NCBI RefSeq assembly: GCF_001428435.1
Contig: NZ_LMSO01000008.1
Span: 1 to 64,000 of the forward strand
Direction of reading: 5' to 3'
DNA from: Arthrobacter sp. Soil782
Lineage (GTDB): Bacteria; Actinomycetota; Actinomycetes; Actinomycetales; Micrococcaceae
Length of the DNA stretch: 64,000 nt
Numbering within the stretch: the first letter of the stretch is position 1; each line of letters begins with the position of its first letter. The notes beneath the pieces are model-generated. The model was given only the letters and a program-made list of their open reading frames with translations. It ran no database searches and was not told the origin of the DNA. The translations under genes were made by a program, and so were the position numbers. Of the stretch, positions 7,211 to 15,125 are shown piece after piece.

Positions 7211-7729
7211 TTAGCGGACGGCCGGGATGACGTCGCTGGCGGATGGGAAGACGGTGAAATTTTTCGTTACTTCAGCGGCAACCTGCATGTTGCGGAAAGG
7301 GCCGTTGTCGGCCTTACCGTGAAGCGCTGCCATCAGAAGGCAGAGCAGTTCTTCCGGGGTGACACCTTGGTGCGCACTGGTGCGAGTGCAACCGACGCTG
7401 CAGGCGCCGTGCATGCGGGCTTCGTGTGTGCGGAAACTGCGACCGCCGCTAATGGCAGCGCTTTCGATGCGGCTCCCGATCTCCCGCTTGGCGTCATCGA
7501 CGAGGCTGCCGGACTTTGACATAAACGCCATACCGAGCTCATCCAGTAGTGACAGCTTGGCGCCGGTGTGTTCTGTGATGCCCTCGGTCAAGGTCAACTC
7601 GACCAGCGAATCGAAGTTCTCGACTAGCTTGTCGAATTGCGCCAGCGGGGCGAGACACAGGAATTCAACGACCGCAACCCTTCGATTGGTTTTCGCTCGG
7701 CCGTTGGTCTGGGTAGTTTCGGTGCTCAC
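7211..7729 (-). CDS. Hypothetical protein, tandem paralogue family B, copy 1
   Basis: 172 residues from a GTG start (STETTQTNGRAKTNR). The C-terminal half, GVTPEELLCLLMAALHGKAD then NGPFRNMQVAAEVTKNFTVF, matches the genes at 7876 and 8606 closely, so the three are tandem paralogues. The family looks all-helical and cytoplasmic, with no signal peptide or membrane helix. The N-terminus here shares STET with family A. No known domain is recognised. The gene is preceded by a hairpin cassette (7797-7870). Confidence 0.65.
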   Translation of the reverse strand: MSTETTQTNGRAKTNRRVAVVEFLCLAPLAQFDKLVENFDSLVELTLTEGITEHTGAKLSLLDELGMAFMSKSGSLVDDAKREIGSRIESAAISGGRSFRTHEARMHGACSVGCTRTSAHQGVTPEELLCLLMAALHGKADNGPFRNMQVAAEVTKNFTVFPSASDVIPAVR

Positions 7730-7796
7730 GGTTTTCTCGATTTCGTTCAGTGGCGGATTGCTGGTGGTGGGTGATCCTTGGATTCAAGGGATCCCA

Positions 7797-7870
7797 GGCG
7801 GCAGGTGAAAGAGGAAAAGTCCTGCCGCCCAGGAACGCTTGACGCGTTCATTCCGGGCACCGCCCCGGAA
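7797..7870. repeat. Intergenic two-hairpin cassette, copy 1
   Basis: Two inverted repeats lie between paralogues: GGCGGCAGG (7797-7805) pairs with CCTGCCGCC (7821-7829) across a purine-rich loop, and TTCCGGG (7851-7857) pairs with CCCGGAA (7864-7870) across CACCGC. The same arrangement occurs at 8525-8600 with a compensatory change in stem 1, so the structure itself is conserved. On the minus (gene) strand the TTCCGGG hairpin follows the upstream gene's stop codon and the second hairpin precedes the next gene. It may act as an RNA processing, attenuation or transcript-stabilising element. Confidence 0.7.
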
Positions 7871-7875
7871 GATCG

Positions 7876-8460
7876 TTAGGCCGCGATGGAGAGTGGTGTG
7901 ACGGGCCTCTTACCCCAGCTGGGGTTTGCCGGTTCGTAGACGCAGAAGATGGTGAACCCTTCGGTCATTTCGACGGCAATCTTTCGGTTGCGGGAAGGGC
8001 CGTTGTCACCCTGGCCGGCGACTGTCGACATGAGAAGGCAGAGCAGGTCTCCTGCGTTCGGGGCCGTCTCCCCGCGGAAGGCCTGGACTGCGTATGCAGC
8101 TGCAGTGGCGATCCTCTTTCCGATCCTGACCTCGTAGTCATCGATCTCGGAGTCATCGGGTCGTGCCAGGGCGGCGGCCATGAATGCCGTGCTCTTTTCC
8201 TGCAGCAGGGTGGCCATCTCGGGAGTGCGGTCCGTGATGTCCTCGTTGTGGAGCGACTCGGTCAGGGCTCCGAAAGACTGGGTGTGGGCTACGAACTGCG
8301 CAGTCAGATCGAGCTGCACGAACTCAGCGACCGCGATGTCTGCCCGGTCGTAATCATTCTCAAGTTCGTCGAGGTACTCGGACTTATCCCATGCTTCAGC
8401 TTCAGCGTCGATCTGGGCCTGGGTGAGGGTGGAAACGAGAGTCAGGGTGGGAGCACTCAT
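7876..8460 (-). CDS. Hypothetical protein, tandem paralogue family B, copy 2
   Basis: 194 residues starting MSAPTLTLVSTLTQAQIDAE. The conserved family core is present: QAFRGETAPNAGDLLCLLMS, then GQGDNGPSRNRKIAVEMTEG and FTIFCVYEPANPSWG. The WxKSEYLDELENDYD segment is an extension not seen in the 7211 product. Helical, soluble, without a recognised domain. It ends in IAA, as does the 8606 product, and the surrounding bases are also conserved, so gene plus flanking cassette was duplicated together. Confidence 0.65.
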   Translation of the reverse strand: MSAPTLTLVSTLTQAQIDAEAEAWDKSEYLDELENDYDRADIAVAEFVQLDLTAQFVAHTQSFGALTESLHNEDITDRTPEMATLLQEKSTAFMAAALARPDDSEIDDYEVRIGKRIATAAAYAVQAFRGETAPNAGDLLCLLMSTVAGQGDNGPSRNRKIAVEMTEGFTIFCVYEPANPSWGKRPVTPLSIAA

Positions 8461-8524
8461 GGGGATCCGATCTGTGAGGGTGTTGCTGGCGGATGGGTTA
8501 AGCCTTCAGATTCAAGGGCTTCCA

Positions 8525-8600
8525 GGCAGCAGGTGAAAGAGGAGAAAAGTCCTGCTGCCCAGGAGCGTTTGAATGTTCATTTCCGGGCACCACCCCGGAA
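8525..8600. repeat. Intergenic two-hairpin cassette, copy 2
   Basis: The arms GGCAGCAGG (8525-8533) and CCTGCTGCC (8551-8559) pair perfectly. Compared with copy 1, the fourth base of the left arm changed from G to A and its partner from C to T, a covariation that keeps the stem. The second hairpin, TTCCGGG (8581-8587) with CCCGGAA (8594-8600), keeps its stem and changes only in the loop (CACCAC). Flanking TCAAGGG and CCGCGAT sequences are also shared with copy 1. Confidence 0.7.
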
Positions 8601-8605
8601 GAGAG

Positions 8606-9148
8606 TTAGGCCGCGATCGGAGCTGCCTCGTCTTCCGCGTCCTCCTCTTCCCAGCTGGGAGAGACCGGGCCGTAGCAATCGAACATCGTGAAGTTCTCGG
8701 TAGCCTCAGCGGCGATCTTCATGTTGCGCAGAGAGCCGCCATCGCCCTGGCCGTTCACCACCGCGATCACGAGGCAAAGCAACTCTGCTGCCGTGGGAGG
8801 AGTCTGTCCTCGCAGGGCGCGGACACCGTGTGCCACTGCAGTGTCGATGGCGGTTCCGTACTTGACCTCGTCGATCTGCTGGGCGGGCCCGTCCATGAAC
8901 GTCCAGCTCAGCTTCTCTGCTCGGTGCAGCATTTTGACGGTGCGTGACGTGATTCCTTCGTCCGCGGTCGTCTCACCCCAGGCTGTGAAGGACTGCGAGA
9001 GGGCTGCGAATTTGCTGTGTGGGCCGACCTTCTCGAATTCAGCGAAGGTCATGCCTGCCAGGGGGATCAGGTCGAGCTGGTAGCCCACCTTGTCGTAGTT
9101 GAGCTCAGCTTCTGCGGCGGCCTTCAAGATCTTGGTTGAGGTGCTCAT
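8606..9148 (-). CDS. Hypothetical protein, tandem paralogue family B, copy 3
   Basis: About 180 residues from the ATG at 9148 (MSTSTKILKAAAEAELNYDK); an upstream in-frame ATG at 9247 overlaps the promoter region and is less likely. Core: RALRGQTPPTAAELLCLVIA, then GQGDGGSLRNMKIAAEATEN and FTMFDCYGPVSPSWEEED. First gene of the minus-strand block 9148 to 6422. Function unknown; conserved Leu-Leu-Cys-Leu and RN(M/R) K/Q motifs are the positions to test. Confidence 0.65.
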   Translation of the reverse strand: MSTSTKILKAAAEAELNYDKVGYQLDLIPLAGMTFAEFEKVGPHSKFAALSQSFTAWGETTADEGITSRTVKMLHRAEKLSWTFMDGPAQQIDEVKYGTAIDTAVAHGVRALRGQTPPTAAELLCLVIAVVNGQGDGGSLRNMKIAAEATENFTMFDCYGPVSPSWEEEDAEDEAAPIAA

Positions 9149-9162
9149 AGTGTTCCAATCTG

Positions 9163-9259
9163 TGGCGGATGAAAACGGTAAATCTTTCAGCGAATCGTTG
9201 CGTAATCCGCTAGGCAATATGATGCCATCATACAACATAGAAGGCAAGTCGAGGCACGT
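9163..9259 (-). promoter_or_regulatory. Promoter region shared with two other gene blocks
   Basis: On the minus strand the region from 9259 downwards has CGTGCCT, TTGTATGATGG (9225-9235), a CGTTGCGTAAT half-operator (plus strand 9196-9206) and the leader motif CATCCGCCA (plus strand 9163-9171). Near-identical pieces occur at 11651-11689 and, more loosely, 6310-6415. Either TATGAT (9227-9232) is a -10 box or TTGTAT (9230-9235) is a -35 box with a weak TAGCGG 17 bases downstream; the sequence does not decide between them. Confidence 0.5.
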
Positions 9260-9289
9260 GTAACCATCTGAAGGGCCGGGTGCCGTTTC

Positions 9290-9772
9290 TTAGAAGATCT
9301 CCGGAAGCTCGGCGCCGACCCGGTTGCGATAGTTCGGATCCTGAAGAACGGTTCGCAGGACGGTCAGGTAGGCGGTGCGGAAATCGCTAGTTGTGCAGTT
9401 CTTCGAAATGCCTCGCAGCTCTGGGGTCGTCCAGAGACTGCCGGATGCGTGGCGGTCGGCGGCGAACGCTGCCTCTGCCTCGATCGCTTCAGTGACCACG
9501 CGGTCTACCCCTGCTGTTTGCAGTGCCTCAATGACCAGGTGGGAGGGGATAGAGGGGTCTGGGACGAATATCAGGTCTGAGCCTTCCCTGGTGTACAGGT
9601 GGCCGTGTCCGAATGCTTCCTGCACTCGGATAGCGAGGCCGTGGTCCCTCAATGGCTGGTAGACCACTCGGTTGAGGTAGCCCTGCGGCAGGGGTGTAGT
9701 AGCGAAGGCCAGCTTCATGCCGGTGAGCTCTTCTGGGTTAGCGAGGCCGTGGAAGCGTGTGTCGGTGATCAT
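9290..9772 (-). CDS. Hypothetical protein
   Basis: 160 residues starting MITDTRFHGLANPEELTGMK. It contains a stretch GHLYTREGSDLIFVPDPSIP that could be a beta-hairpin, and a helical C-terminus (YLTVLRTVLQDPNYRNRVGA). No signal peptide, membrane helix or cysteine-based metal site. Last gene of the block that begins with the CoiA-like gene at 11617. Function unknown. Confidence 0.6.
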   Translation of the reverse strand: MITDTRFHGLANPEELTGMKLAFATTPLPQGYLNRVVYQPLRDHGLAIRVQEAFGHGHLYTREGSDLIFVPDPSIPSHLVIEALQTAGVDRVVTEAIEAEAAFAADRHASGSLWTTPELRGISKNCTTSDFRTAYLTVLRTVLQDPNYRNRVGAELPEIF

Positions 9773-9810
9773 GGTGAATCTCTTTTCTACGGGTGGTGAT
9801 GGTTGGCGAT

Positions 9811-10134
9811 TTAGAAATCCATGTCGATGGACCGGAAAGCTTCCAGGGCGTGGGCCCGCCAGTTGTCCGGGTGGACACCGGCGAAGGTGAATTCGTTCGC
9901 GTACAGCCAGGTCAACCAGCGCTTACCGAAGCTTTTCGTGCGGAAGCCGGCGGCCTGGCCCGGGAGGGTGGAACAGCGGCACAGGGTGAGTACGCCGGCT
10001 TCCTCCTCGGACACGGCCCAGTAGAAAGTGCCGTCGGTGTCGCGGGTAACCCTGGATATGGTCGTACGGGTCGGTGCCGGGGGCCGGACTGTGGCCTGCC
10101 GGTTCGTGATGCGGGGCGCTGTCATGGTGTTCAC
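9811..10134 (-). CDS. Hypothetical protein
   Basis: About 107 residues from a GTG at 10134, chosen because GAAGGAA lies seven bases upstream; an in-frame ATG at 10125 is also possible. Contains TDGTFYWAVSEEEAGVLTLC and GFRTKSFGKRWLTWLYANEF, with an aromatic-rich C-terminal half. The order of a basic N-terminal tail (RPPAPTRTTISR) and a small mixed domain is all that can be said. Same strand and close to neighbours, so probably one transcript from 11617 down to 9290. Confidence 0.55.
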   Translation of the reverse strand: MNTMTAPRITNRQATVRPPAPTRTTISRVTRDTDGTFYWAVSEEEAGVLTLCRCSTLPGQAAGFRTKSFGKRWLTWLYANEFTFAGVHPDNWRAHALEAFRSIDMDF

Positions 10135-10178
10135 GGTGCGTTCCTTCGGTCGGTGCTGCATGGCTGGGTGGTAGCGGT

Positions 10179-10730
10179 TCAGAAGTCGTAGTCGGTTCGA
10201 GCCTGAGCGCGCGGCCGGCGGGCTTCGGGTTTAGGCTCGGTGCCCATTGCTGCGGCTTTCCCCACGATGGACAGGCCCAGGGGGTCGGACTCACGGAGGG
10301 CCGCCGGAAGGACCAGGAAGCCCTGGGACTCGGCCTCGGTGAGGAAGTCCACGACGTCCTGCATAATCTCCGTGAAACCCAGGAACCGGCCGTCGTGCAC
10401 GCCGCAGTGGTCCATGGTGTACGCCTCGGCCGTGCCGGGCTCTACCAGGGTGAGGAGCCCAGGGCCGTCGACTGCCTCGAAGCCGAGTTCGCACAGGGCG
10501 GCGGGGGCGTGCTGCTTCGTGTCTTCGTAGCGCCGGACCAATTCCCGGCGCAGGGCCGCGAGTCCGCCCCGCTGCACGCCACTGTTGGCCGAGTGGGCAC
10601 CGTCGTCCAGCTTCTCGGCCGTCGTCCCTGCCTGCAGCCGACGCTGGACTGCCAGCATGGCGGCGTACACGAGATTCGTAACGGGGCAGGGGTAGGCGAC
10701 GGGGCGCAGGGCGTGAGTGGTGGTGTTCAT
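10179..10730 (-). CDS. Hypothetical protein
   Basis: 183 residues from the ATG at 10730 (MNTTTHALRPVAYPCPVTN); the open frame extends upstream to 11105 but that part overlaps the CoiA-like gene and has no fitting start. The middle has the helical LVYAAMLAVQRRLQAGTTAE and an AALRRELVRRYEDTKQHAPA segment. The C-terminal tail is basic and disordered (PKPEARRPRAQARTDYDF). No domain recognised. The spacing of 32 bases from the upstream CoiA-like gene supports co-transcription. Confidence 0.6.
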   Translation of the reverse strand: MNTTTHALRPVAYPCPVTNLVYAAMLAVQRRLQAGTTAEKLDDGAHSANSGVQRGGLAALRRELVRRYEDTKQHAPAALCELGFEAVDGPGLLTLVEPGTAEAYTMDHCGVHDGRFLGFTEIMQDVVDFLTEAESQGFLVLPAALRESDPLGLSIVGKAAAMGTEPKPEARRPRAQARTDYDF

Positions 10731-10762
10731 CGGTATTTGCTTTCCGGTCGTGGTTTGGAGGT

Positions 10763-11617
10763 TTAGGCGGCCTGTGTGGTGGGCTGCCACGCAGGGACGA
10801 TCTTCTTGACGCGGCGGGTTGGTGCAGCGTCCAGTGCGCGGACGTCGGCGACGAGCTCTGCCGGGATCTCCCGCGGTCGGTCCTTGCCCGCAGCAAAGAT
10901 GCGGAGCGCCTCGATGCGGATTGTGTCTGCAGTGAGCCGTATATCGGCGGTGCGGCGCCCCTCTGCGTCGTGGCCAATCTCGGCCCGGTCGATAATTCGG
11001 AGAGCTTCCCCTCCACCGAGATGGCGGCGGTCCCTGTAGATCATGACGGTGCACGGGTAGTTGTCCGGGGTGTTCTGGCAGGCCTCGAAAAGATCGATGA
11101 CCCACTGCGTGAGGATGATGGTGCCGTCGCGGGCGATGTCGGCGGAGTTGATGACCCAGACGGTCCCCATGATGCCGGCGGTCTGGTGGGCGGCGTGCCG
11201 GCGAAGAACGGTCTCCTTGGCGATTGGCGAATGCTGGATCTCGATGGCGACATTTTTCTTGGACCCGATCCGCTGCACGATGGCATCGGCACGGGCACCA
11301 GGTACAGAGAATTCGTGGGCGAAGGCTGGACCGAAGACGTCGTATTGCAGGTAGCGGTGGAACTCACCAGCGGAGCCGCCTGTGGTGGCGCAGTCGTTGG
11401 CGGTTCCCGCCGCGTGGTACCAGTGCGGCCTGCAGTTGGGGGGTGAACGGAAGAAGATCGGTGCATCGCAGTGGATCTCTTCGCAGCGCAATTCGCCTGC
11501 TGCAGCCAGGTCGTGGGCTTCAGTGCCGTTCACCCGCGTCACTGATGCTGCCTGGATGTCCGTGGCGCCAGGGAGCGCGATACGTGCGGAACGATCTGCA
11601 GTCATAGTGGTGAACAT
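10763..11617 (-). CDS. CoiA-like protein (PD-(D/E)XK-type nuclease family)
   Basis: 284 residues. The N-terminal third carries CEEIHCDAPIFFRSPPNCRP and HWYHAAG, the short zinc/His motif region found before the nuclease core of CoiA-like proteins. The core reads ADAIVQRIGSKKNVAIEIQH, giving the D...ExQ pattern of PD-(D/E)XK folds, followed by SPIAKETVLRRHAAHQTAGI and GTVWVIN, which matches the CoiA signature of a conserved IQ.S.I......R...Y...W(V). CoiA supports uptake or processing of transforming DNA in naturally competent bacteria. On this element it may protect or process incoming DNA. First gene of its block. Confidence 0.7.
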   Translation of the reverse strand: MFTTMTADRSARIALPGATDIQAASVTRVNGTEAHDLAAAGELRCEEIHCDAPIFFRSPPNCRPHWYHAAGTANDCATTGGSAGEFHRYLQYDVFGPAFAHEFSVPGARADAIVQRIGSKKNVAIEIQHSPIAKETVLRRHAAHQTAGIMGTVWVINSADIARDGTIILTQWVIDLFEACQNTPDNYPCTVMIYRDRRHLGGGEALRIIDRAEIGHDAEGRRTADIRLTADTIRIEALRIFAAGKDRPREIPAELVADVRALDAAPTRRVKKIVPAWQPTTQAA

Positions 11618-11650
11618 GTGGAAGAATCCTTCTCTGCCTGGTGATGAAAT

Positions 11651-11689
11651 CTGATTCCATCATACAACAAGACGCAATTTTAGGCACGC
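11651..11689 (-). promoter_or_regulatory. Promoter region of the 11617-9290 block
   Basis: The minus strand from 11689 reads CGTGCCT, an A/T-rich stretch, then TTGTTGTATGATGGAATCA. The block CGTGCCT...TGTTGTATGATGG is shared with 9225-9259. The TATGAT hexamer is at 11659-11664, about 42 bases before the ATG at 11617. The match between two separate gene blocks argues for a common regulator or a recently copied promoter. Confidence 0.5.
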
Positions 11690-11803
11690 TCTGCCGGAAA
11701 TTGGTTTGGGGAGTCTCCGTGGCACCAACACCTATCTACAACGTCTACTGCTCCGGCGAGGCGGATCTTCGAACAGATCGGTATTGGCGTCTAAGGTTCA
11801 ACT

Positions 11804-11986
11804 ATGAGCGGCTTGAATGATTCTCTTAGTGGCGTTGAAGGACACAATGTGAACTTGCGGCAAGCCGCCGAACCGGAGGCGGGAGGGTTGGGGCCATTCG
11901 TCCTGCCTGAATCGGCGGACGGGCTGAAAACACGGGAACGTGAGCTGGTCCTGCATATGATCCGGGTGCTGCTCGACGAGGACTGA
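11804..11986 (+). pseudogene. Xre-type regulator remnant lacking the helix-turn-helix
   Basis: A 60-residue ORF beginning MSGLNDSLSG and ending GPFVLPESADGLKTRERELV then LHMIRVLLDED. The end is a clear paralogue of the 3058 regulator's tail (PFVLPESANRLNTRQRELVL...IRVLLAED) and the start resembles MSALSDLLND. The whole middle, which includes the DNA-binding helices, is missing: about 50 residues have been lost in frame. It may be a dead copy or a small protein that still dimerises. TAAGGT ends six bases before the ATG, fitting a leaderless mRNA. Confidence 0.6.
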
Positions 11987-12416
11987 CGCTTCCTGCGTCT
12001 GTCGGAGGTGCCGCCGAGGGTGATGGACTCGGTCCATTCACATCGAAGGCGAACGTGGAGGTCCGGGAAGCTGTCTTGGCGGCCGCTCCGTCGCCGGAGC
12101 TCTATCGTTCGGCTCCGCTGCACCAGCTATTGCCGCCTACTACCCGGCCGTCACCGCTCACACTCCATTGCTGTGAGATCCTGATGGGCAATTCATTGGG
12201 CAAGAGACACGTTGCCATGATGATTTCGCGCGGGAAAGCGCCAGCACATTCACGGATAAAATTACGTGGAAGCAACGCGCCAGCCCGAAAAATTAAAAGG
12301 AGCCCAAGCGTGTTTGAATCGTGGTCGTCGGCCGACGGCGTTTCTGCCTCCCACGGAGGCCGTCGGATGCTCTCGGCGAACTGTAACGGGACCCCAAACT
12401 TGAGGAAGGCTCTTCC
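11987..12416. other. Non-coding stretch upstream of the defence operon
   Basis: About 430 bases without a gene I can support. It includes a locally AT-rich segment (12255-12310) unlike the surrounding sequence, the kind of place where a promoter for the following operon could lie. GAGGAAGG just before 12417 is the probable ribosome binding site of the methyltransferase. A 122-residue open frame (12055-12423) runs through but has no convincing start or composition. Confidence 0.4.
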
Positions 12417-15125
12417 GTGGTGAAGCTCAACCTGAAGGCTGTCGAGGAGCGCGTTGCCCCGCTTGGCGGTCGCGAATCCTACGATCGAGAGTTCATTTTC
12501 AGCCTTTTGCTGGCGTACGGCAAACCGCAGGGTAACGTAACGCGGTTGCGTAACGGATCGCTCAATGTTGCCGGTGACCCCCAGTCCGAAGTCGCCCAGA
12601 AGAACGTCGTCTATTTCAAGGAGACAACGGGCGACCCTCTCGCGGTCATCGACGAACTGAAGACTTCACCCTTGGTCGTCAGGTACAACACACGCTTCGT
12701 GATTGTCACCGATTATTCGGAACTGCTGGCCATCGACACAAAGACCGGCGAAAACCTGATGATCCCAATCCGGGACATCGCCCAGCACTTCACATTCTTC
12801 CTGCCTTGGGCCGGAATGGAGAAAGCGCAATACGTCGCCGAGGCCCACGCGGACGTCAAGGCTGCCGAACGGATGGGCAAACTGTTCGACGAGCTGCTGG
12901 CAGCGAACCCCGCGATCTTCGATATGGCGCACGGGCGTCATGCGCTCAACGTGTTTTTTACCCGCCTCCTGTTCTGCTTCTTCGCTGAAGATACTGGCAT
13001 CTTCGAGGAGGGCGCCTTCACCAACGCCGTCGGCTCGCATACTCAACTCGACGGATCAGACGTCGCTGAGTTCCTCACCGAGGTGTTCAAGGCGCTCGAT
13101 ACGGACGACGCCAGTGAGAAACCCTCACACCTGGCTCGGTTTCCGTACGTCAACGGCCGGTTGTTCACGATGTCCTCTGAGCACGTCGTTCCGGTTTTTA
13201 CGAAGAAGGCCCGTGATCTGCTGATTGAATCGGGCAGACTCATCTGGCGCGACATCAACCCGGACATCTTCGGATCGATGTTCCAGGCGATCGTCACCCC
13301 GGGAAAGCGCAGCGACTTGGGCCAGCACTACACCTCGGTGCCGAACATCCTTAAAACCATTGAGCCGCTGTTCCTTGATGACCTTAAGGAGCAGTTTGAT
13401 GCGGGGTTCGACTCCGTCAAGAAGCTTGAGGCACTGCTCGAACGAATCAGCGCGATCAAGGTTTTCGACCCTGCGTGTGGATCTGGCAACTTCCTCATCA
13501 TTGCGTACAAAGAATTGCGTCGGCTCGAGCACGCGATTCTTGAACGCCTTTTCGAGATCGATCCGAAGCACCAAATGCTATACGCCGAGTCAAGGATCAG
13601 CATCGAACATTTCTATGGACTGGAGATCGACGATTTTGCCGTAGAGGTGGCAATTCTTTCCCTCTGGATCGCCAAGCACCAAATGAACGCTGAGTTCAAG
13701 GAAAAGTTCAACCTCGCCATCCCACTGATCCCCCTCAAGGAGATAGGGCAGATCCAGGCCGGAAACGCCATCACTCTCGACTGGCATGCTGTTTGCCCGA
13801 ACGATGAAGCAACTGAAATCTATGTCCTAGGCAACCCGCCTTACTTGGGGAGCCGGAAGCAGTCTGCAGAGCAGAAGCGCGATCTGGCTACGATAACTGC
13901 AAAGTACAAGAGCCTCGACTATGTCTCTGCATGGCTGATCAAAGGTGCGAACTTCATACGCGGCACGGCGGCGAAGCTGGCGTTCGTCACGACAAATTCG
14001 ATCACCCAAGGCGAGCAAGTCGGGATTCTTTGGCCACAGGTTCTCGGTGAAGAACTAGAAATCGACTATGCCTACACCTCCTTCAAATGGTCCAACCATG
14101 CGAAGAATGTCGCCGGAGTCACTTGCGTGGTCGTCAGCCTCCGCAACCGCTCAACTGAACCCAAATACATCTACACAGGCGACATACGTCTTAGTGCAAA
14201 ACGTATCAACCCATATCTGGCTGACGCTCCGGACATCTGGATCAGCAGACGCAGCAGTCCTCTTTCTTCTTTGCCCAGGCTCGGGTTTGGCTCGATGCCG
14301 AACGATGGCGGCAACCTGATTCTCAGCGACGCAGAGAAGGAGGAACTGCTTGCAGTAGCACCGCAGGCCAGTGCATTCATCAGAGGCTTCAGCGGGGCTG
14401 ATGAATTCATCAAGGGCAAGACCCGGTGGTGTCTGGTAGTTCCGGATCAAGCGGTCGAAGAAGCTTCTAAAATATCGGTAGTCGCACAGCGATTGGCAGA
14501 GGTGCGAGTACATCGCCAGAAGAGCACGGAGAAGTCGACCAGGGCAAAAGCGGCAGTGCCGAACCAATTCTACTTTTGGGCGCATCAGGACACCAACTCA
14601 ATCATTGTCCCGTCAACTTCTTCAGAAAACCGAGAATATATACCGATCGGCTATCTAGATGGAGGAACCGTCGTTTCGAACCTGGCGAATGCTGCATATG
14701 ACGCCGAGCCGTGGGTGTTTGCTCTTCTGACATCTGCGACTCACATGGTGTGGGCACGCGCTATAGGAGGTCAGCTGGACACTCGATTGCGCTACACGAA
14801 CACTATTGTCTATAACAACTTTCCGGTCCCTCCGCTCAGGGAGTCCATAAAAGAGGATTTGACCGAAGCAGCCTTGCGTGTCCTAGACGTTCGCGAGTAC
14901 CACTGCGAACAGACGCTGTCAGAGCTCTACAATCCTGATCTAATGCCTGAGGATCTTCGCGCAGCTCATGCAGCAGTCGACGCGCTGGTCGAATCGATCT
15001 ATTTCAAACGTGGCTACGAGACCGATGAACAGAGGCTCTCGGACCTGTTTGCAATGTATGAGGCAATGGCCGCCGAGGCAGCTCGGGATTTACGTGAGAA
15101 GAAGACAAAGAGGGTGCGGAAATGA
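12417..15125 (+). CDS. MmeI-like class I SAM-dependent DNA (N6-adenine) methyltransferase
   Basis: 902 residues from GTG (a second GTG follows at once). Residues about 85-200 (RFVIVTDYSELLAID, then AAERMGKLFDELLA and RLLFCFFAEDTGIFEEGAFT) match the helical spacer of MmeI-type enzymes. DPACGSGNFLIIAYKELRRL near 350 is the SAM-binding motif I, and GNPPYLGSRKQS near 472 holds the NPPY catalytic motif IV of N6-adenine methyltransferases. The C-terminal about 350 residues should be the target-recognition region. MmeI itself has an N-terminal nuclease domain; here no clear PD-(D/E)XK motif is seen, so cleavage may rely on the GIY-YIG partner. ATGA overlap with the helicase gene shows coupled translation. 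Confidence 0.85.
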   Translation: MVKLNLKAVEERVAPLGGRESYDREFIFSLLLAYGKPQGNVTRLRNGSLNVAGDPQSEVAQKNVVYFKETTGDPLAVIDELKTSPLVVRYNTRFVIVTDYSELLAIDTKTGENLMIPIRDIAQHFTFFLPWAGMEKAQYVAEAHADVKAAERMGKLFDELLAANPAIFDMAHGRHALNVFFTRLLFCFFAEDTGIFEEGAFTNAVGSHTQLDGSDVAEFLTEVFKALDTDDASEKPSHLARFPYVNGRLFTMSSEHVVPVFTKKARDLLIESGRLIWRDINPDIFGSMFQAIVTPGKRSDLGQHYTSVPNILKTIEPLFLDDLKEQFDAGFDSVKKLEALLERISAIKVFDPACGSGNFLIIAYKELRRLEHAILERLFEIDPKHQMLYAESRISIEHFYGLEIDDFAVEVAILSLWIAKHQMNAEFKEKFNLAIPLIPLKEIGQIQAGNAITLDWHAVCPNDEATEIYVLGNPPYLGSRKQSAEQKRDLATITAKYKSLDYVSAWLIKGANFIRGTAAKLAFVTTNSITQGEQVGILWPQVLGEELEIDYAYTSFKWSNHAKNVAGVTCVVVSLRNRSTEPKYIYTGDIRLSAKRINPYLADAPDIWISRRSSPLSSLPRLGFGSMPNDGGNLILSDAEKEELLAVAPQASAFIRGFSGADEFIKGKTRWCLVVPDQAVEEASKISVVAQRLAEVRVHRQKSTEKSTRAKAAVPNQFYFWAHQDTNSIIVPSTSSENREYIPIGYLDGGTVVSNLANAAYDAEPWVFALLTSATHMVWARAIGGQLDTRLRYTNTIVYNNFPVPPLRESIKEDLTEAALRVLDVREYHCEQTLSELYNPDLMPEDLRAAHAAVDALVESIYFKRGYETDEQRLSDLFAMYEAMAAEAARDLREKKTKRVRK

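Noticed and set aside
6413-7519. 368-residue plus-strand open frame
   Set aside because: It crosses three minus-strand genes with starts, stops and paralogy that fit the minus strand much better.
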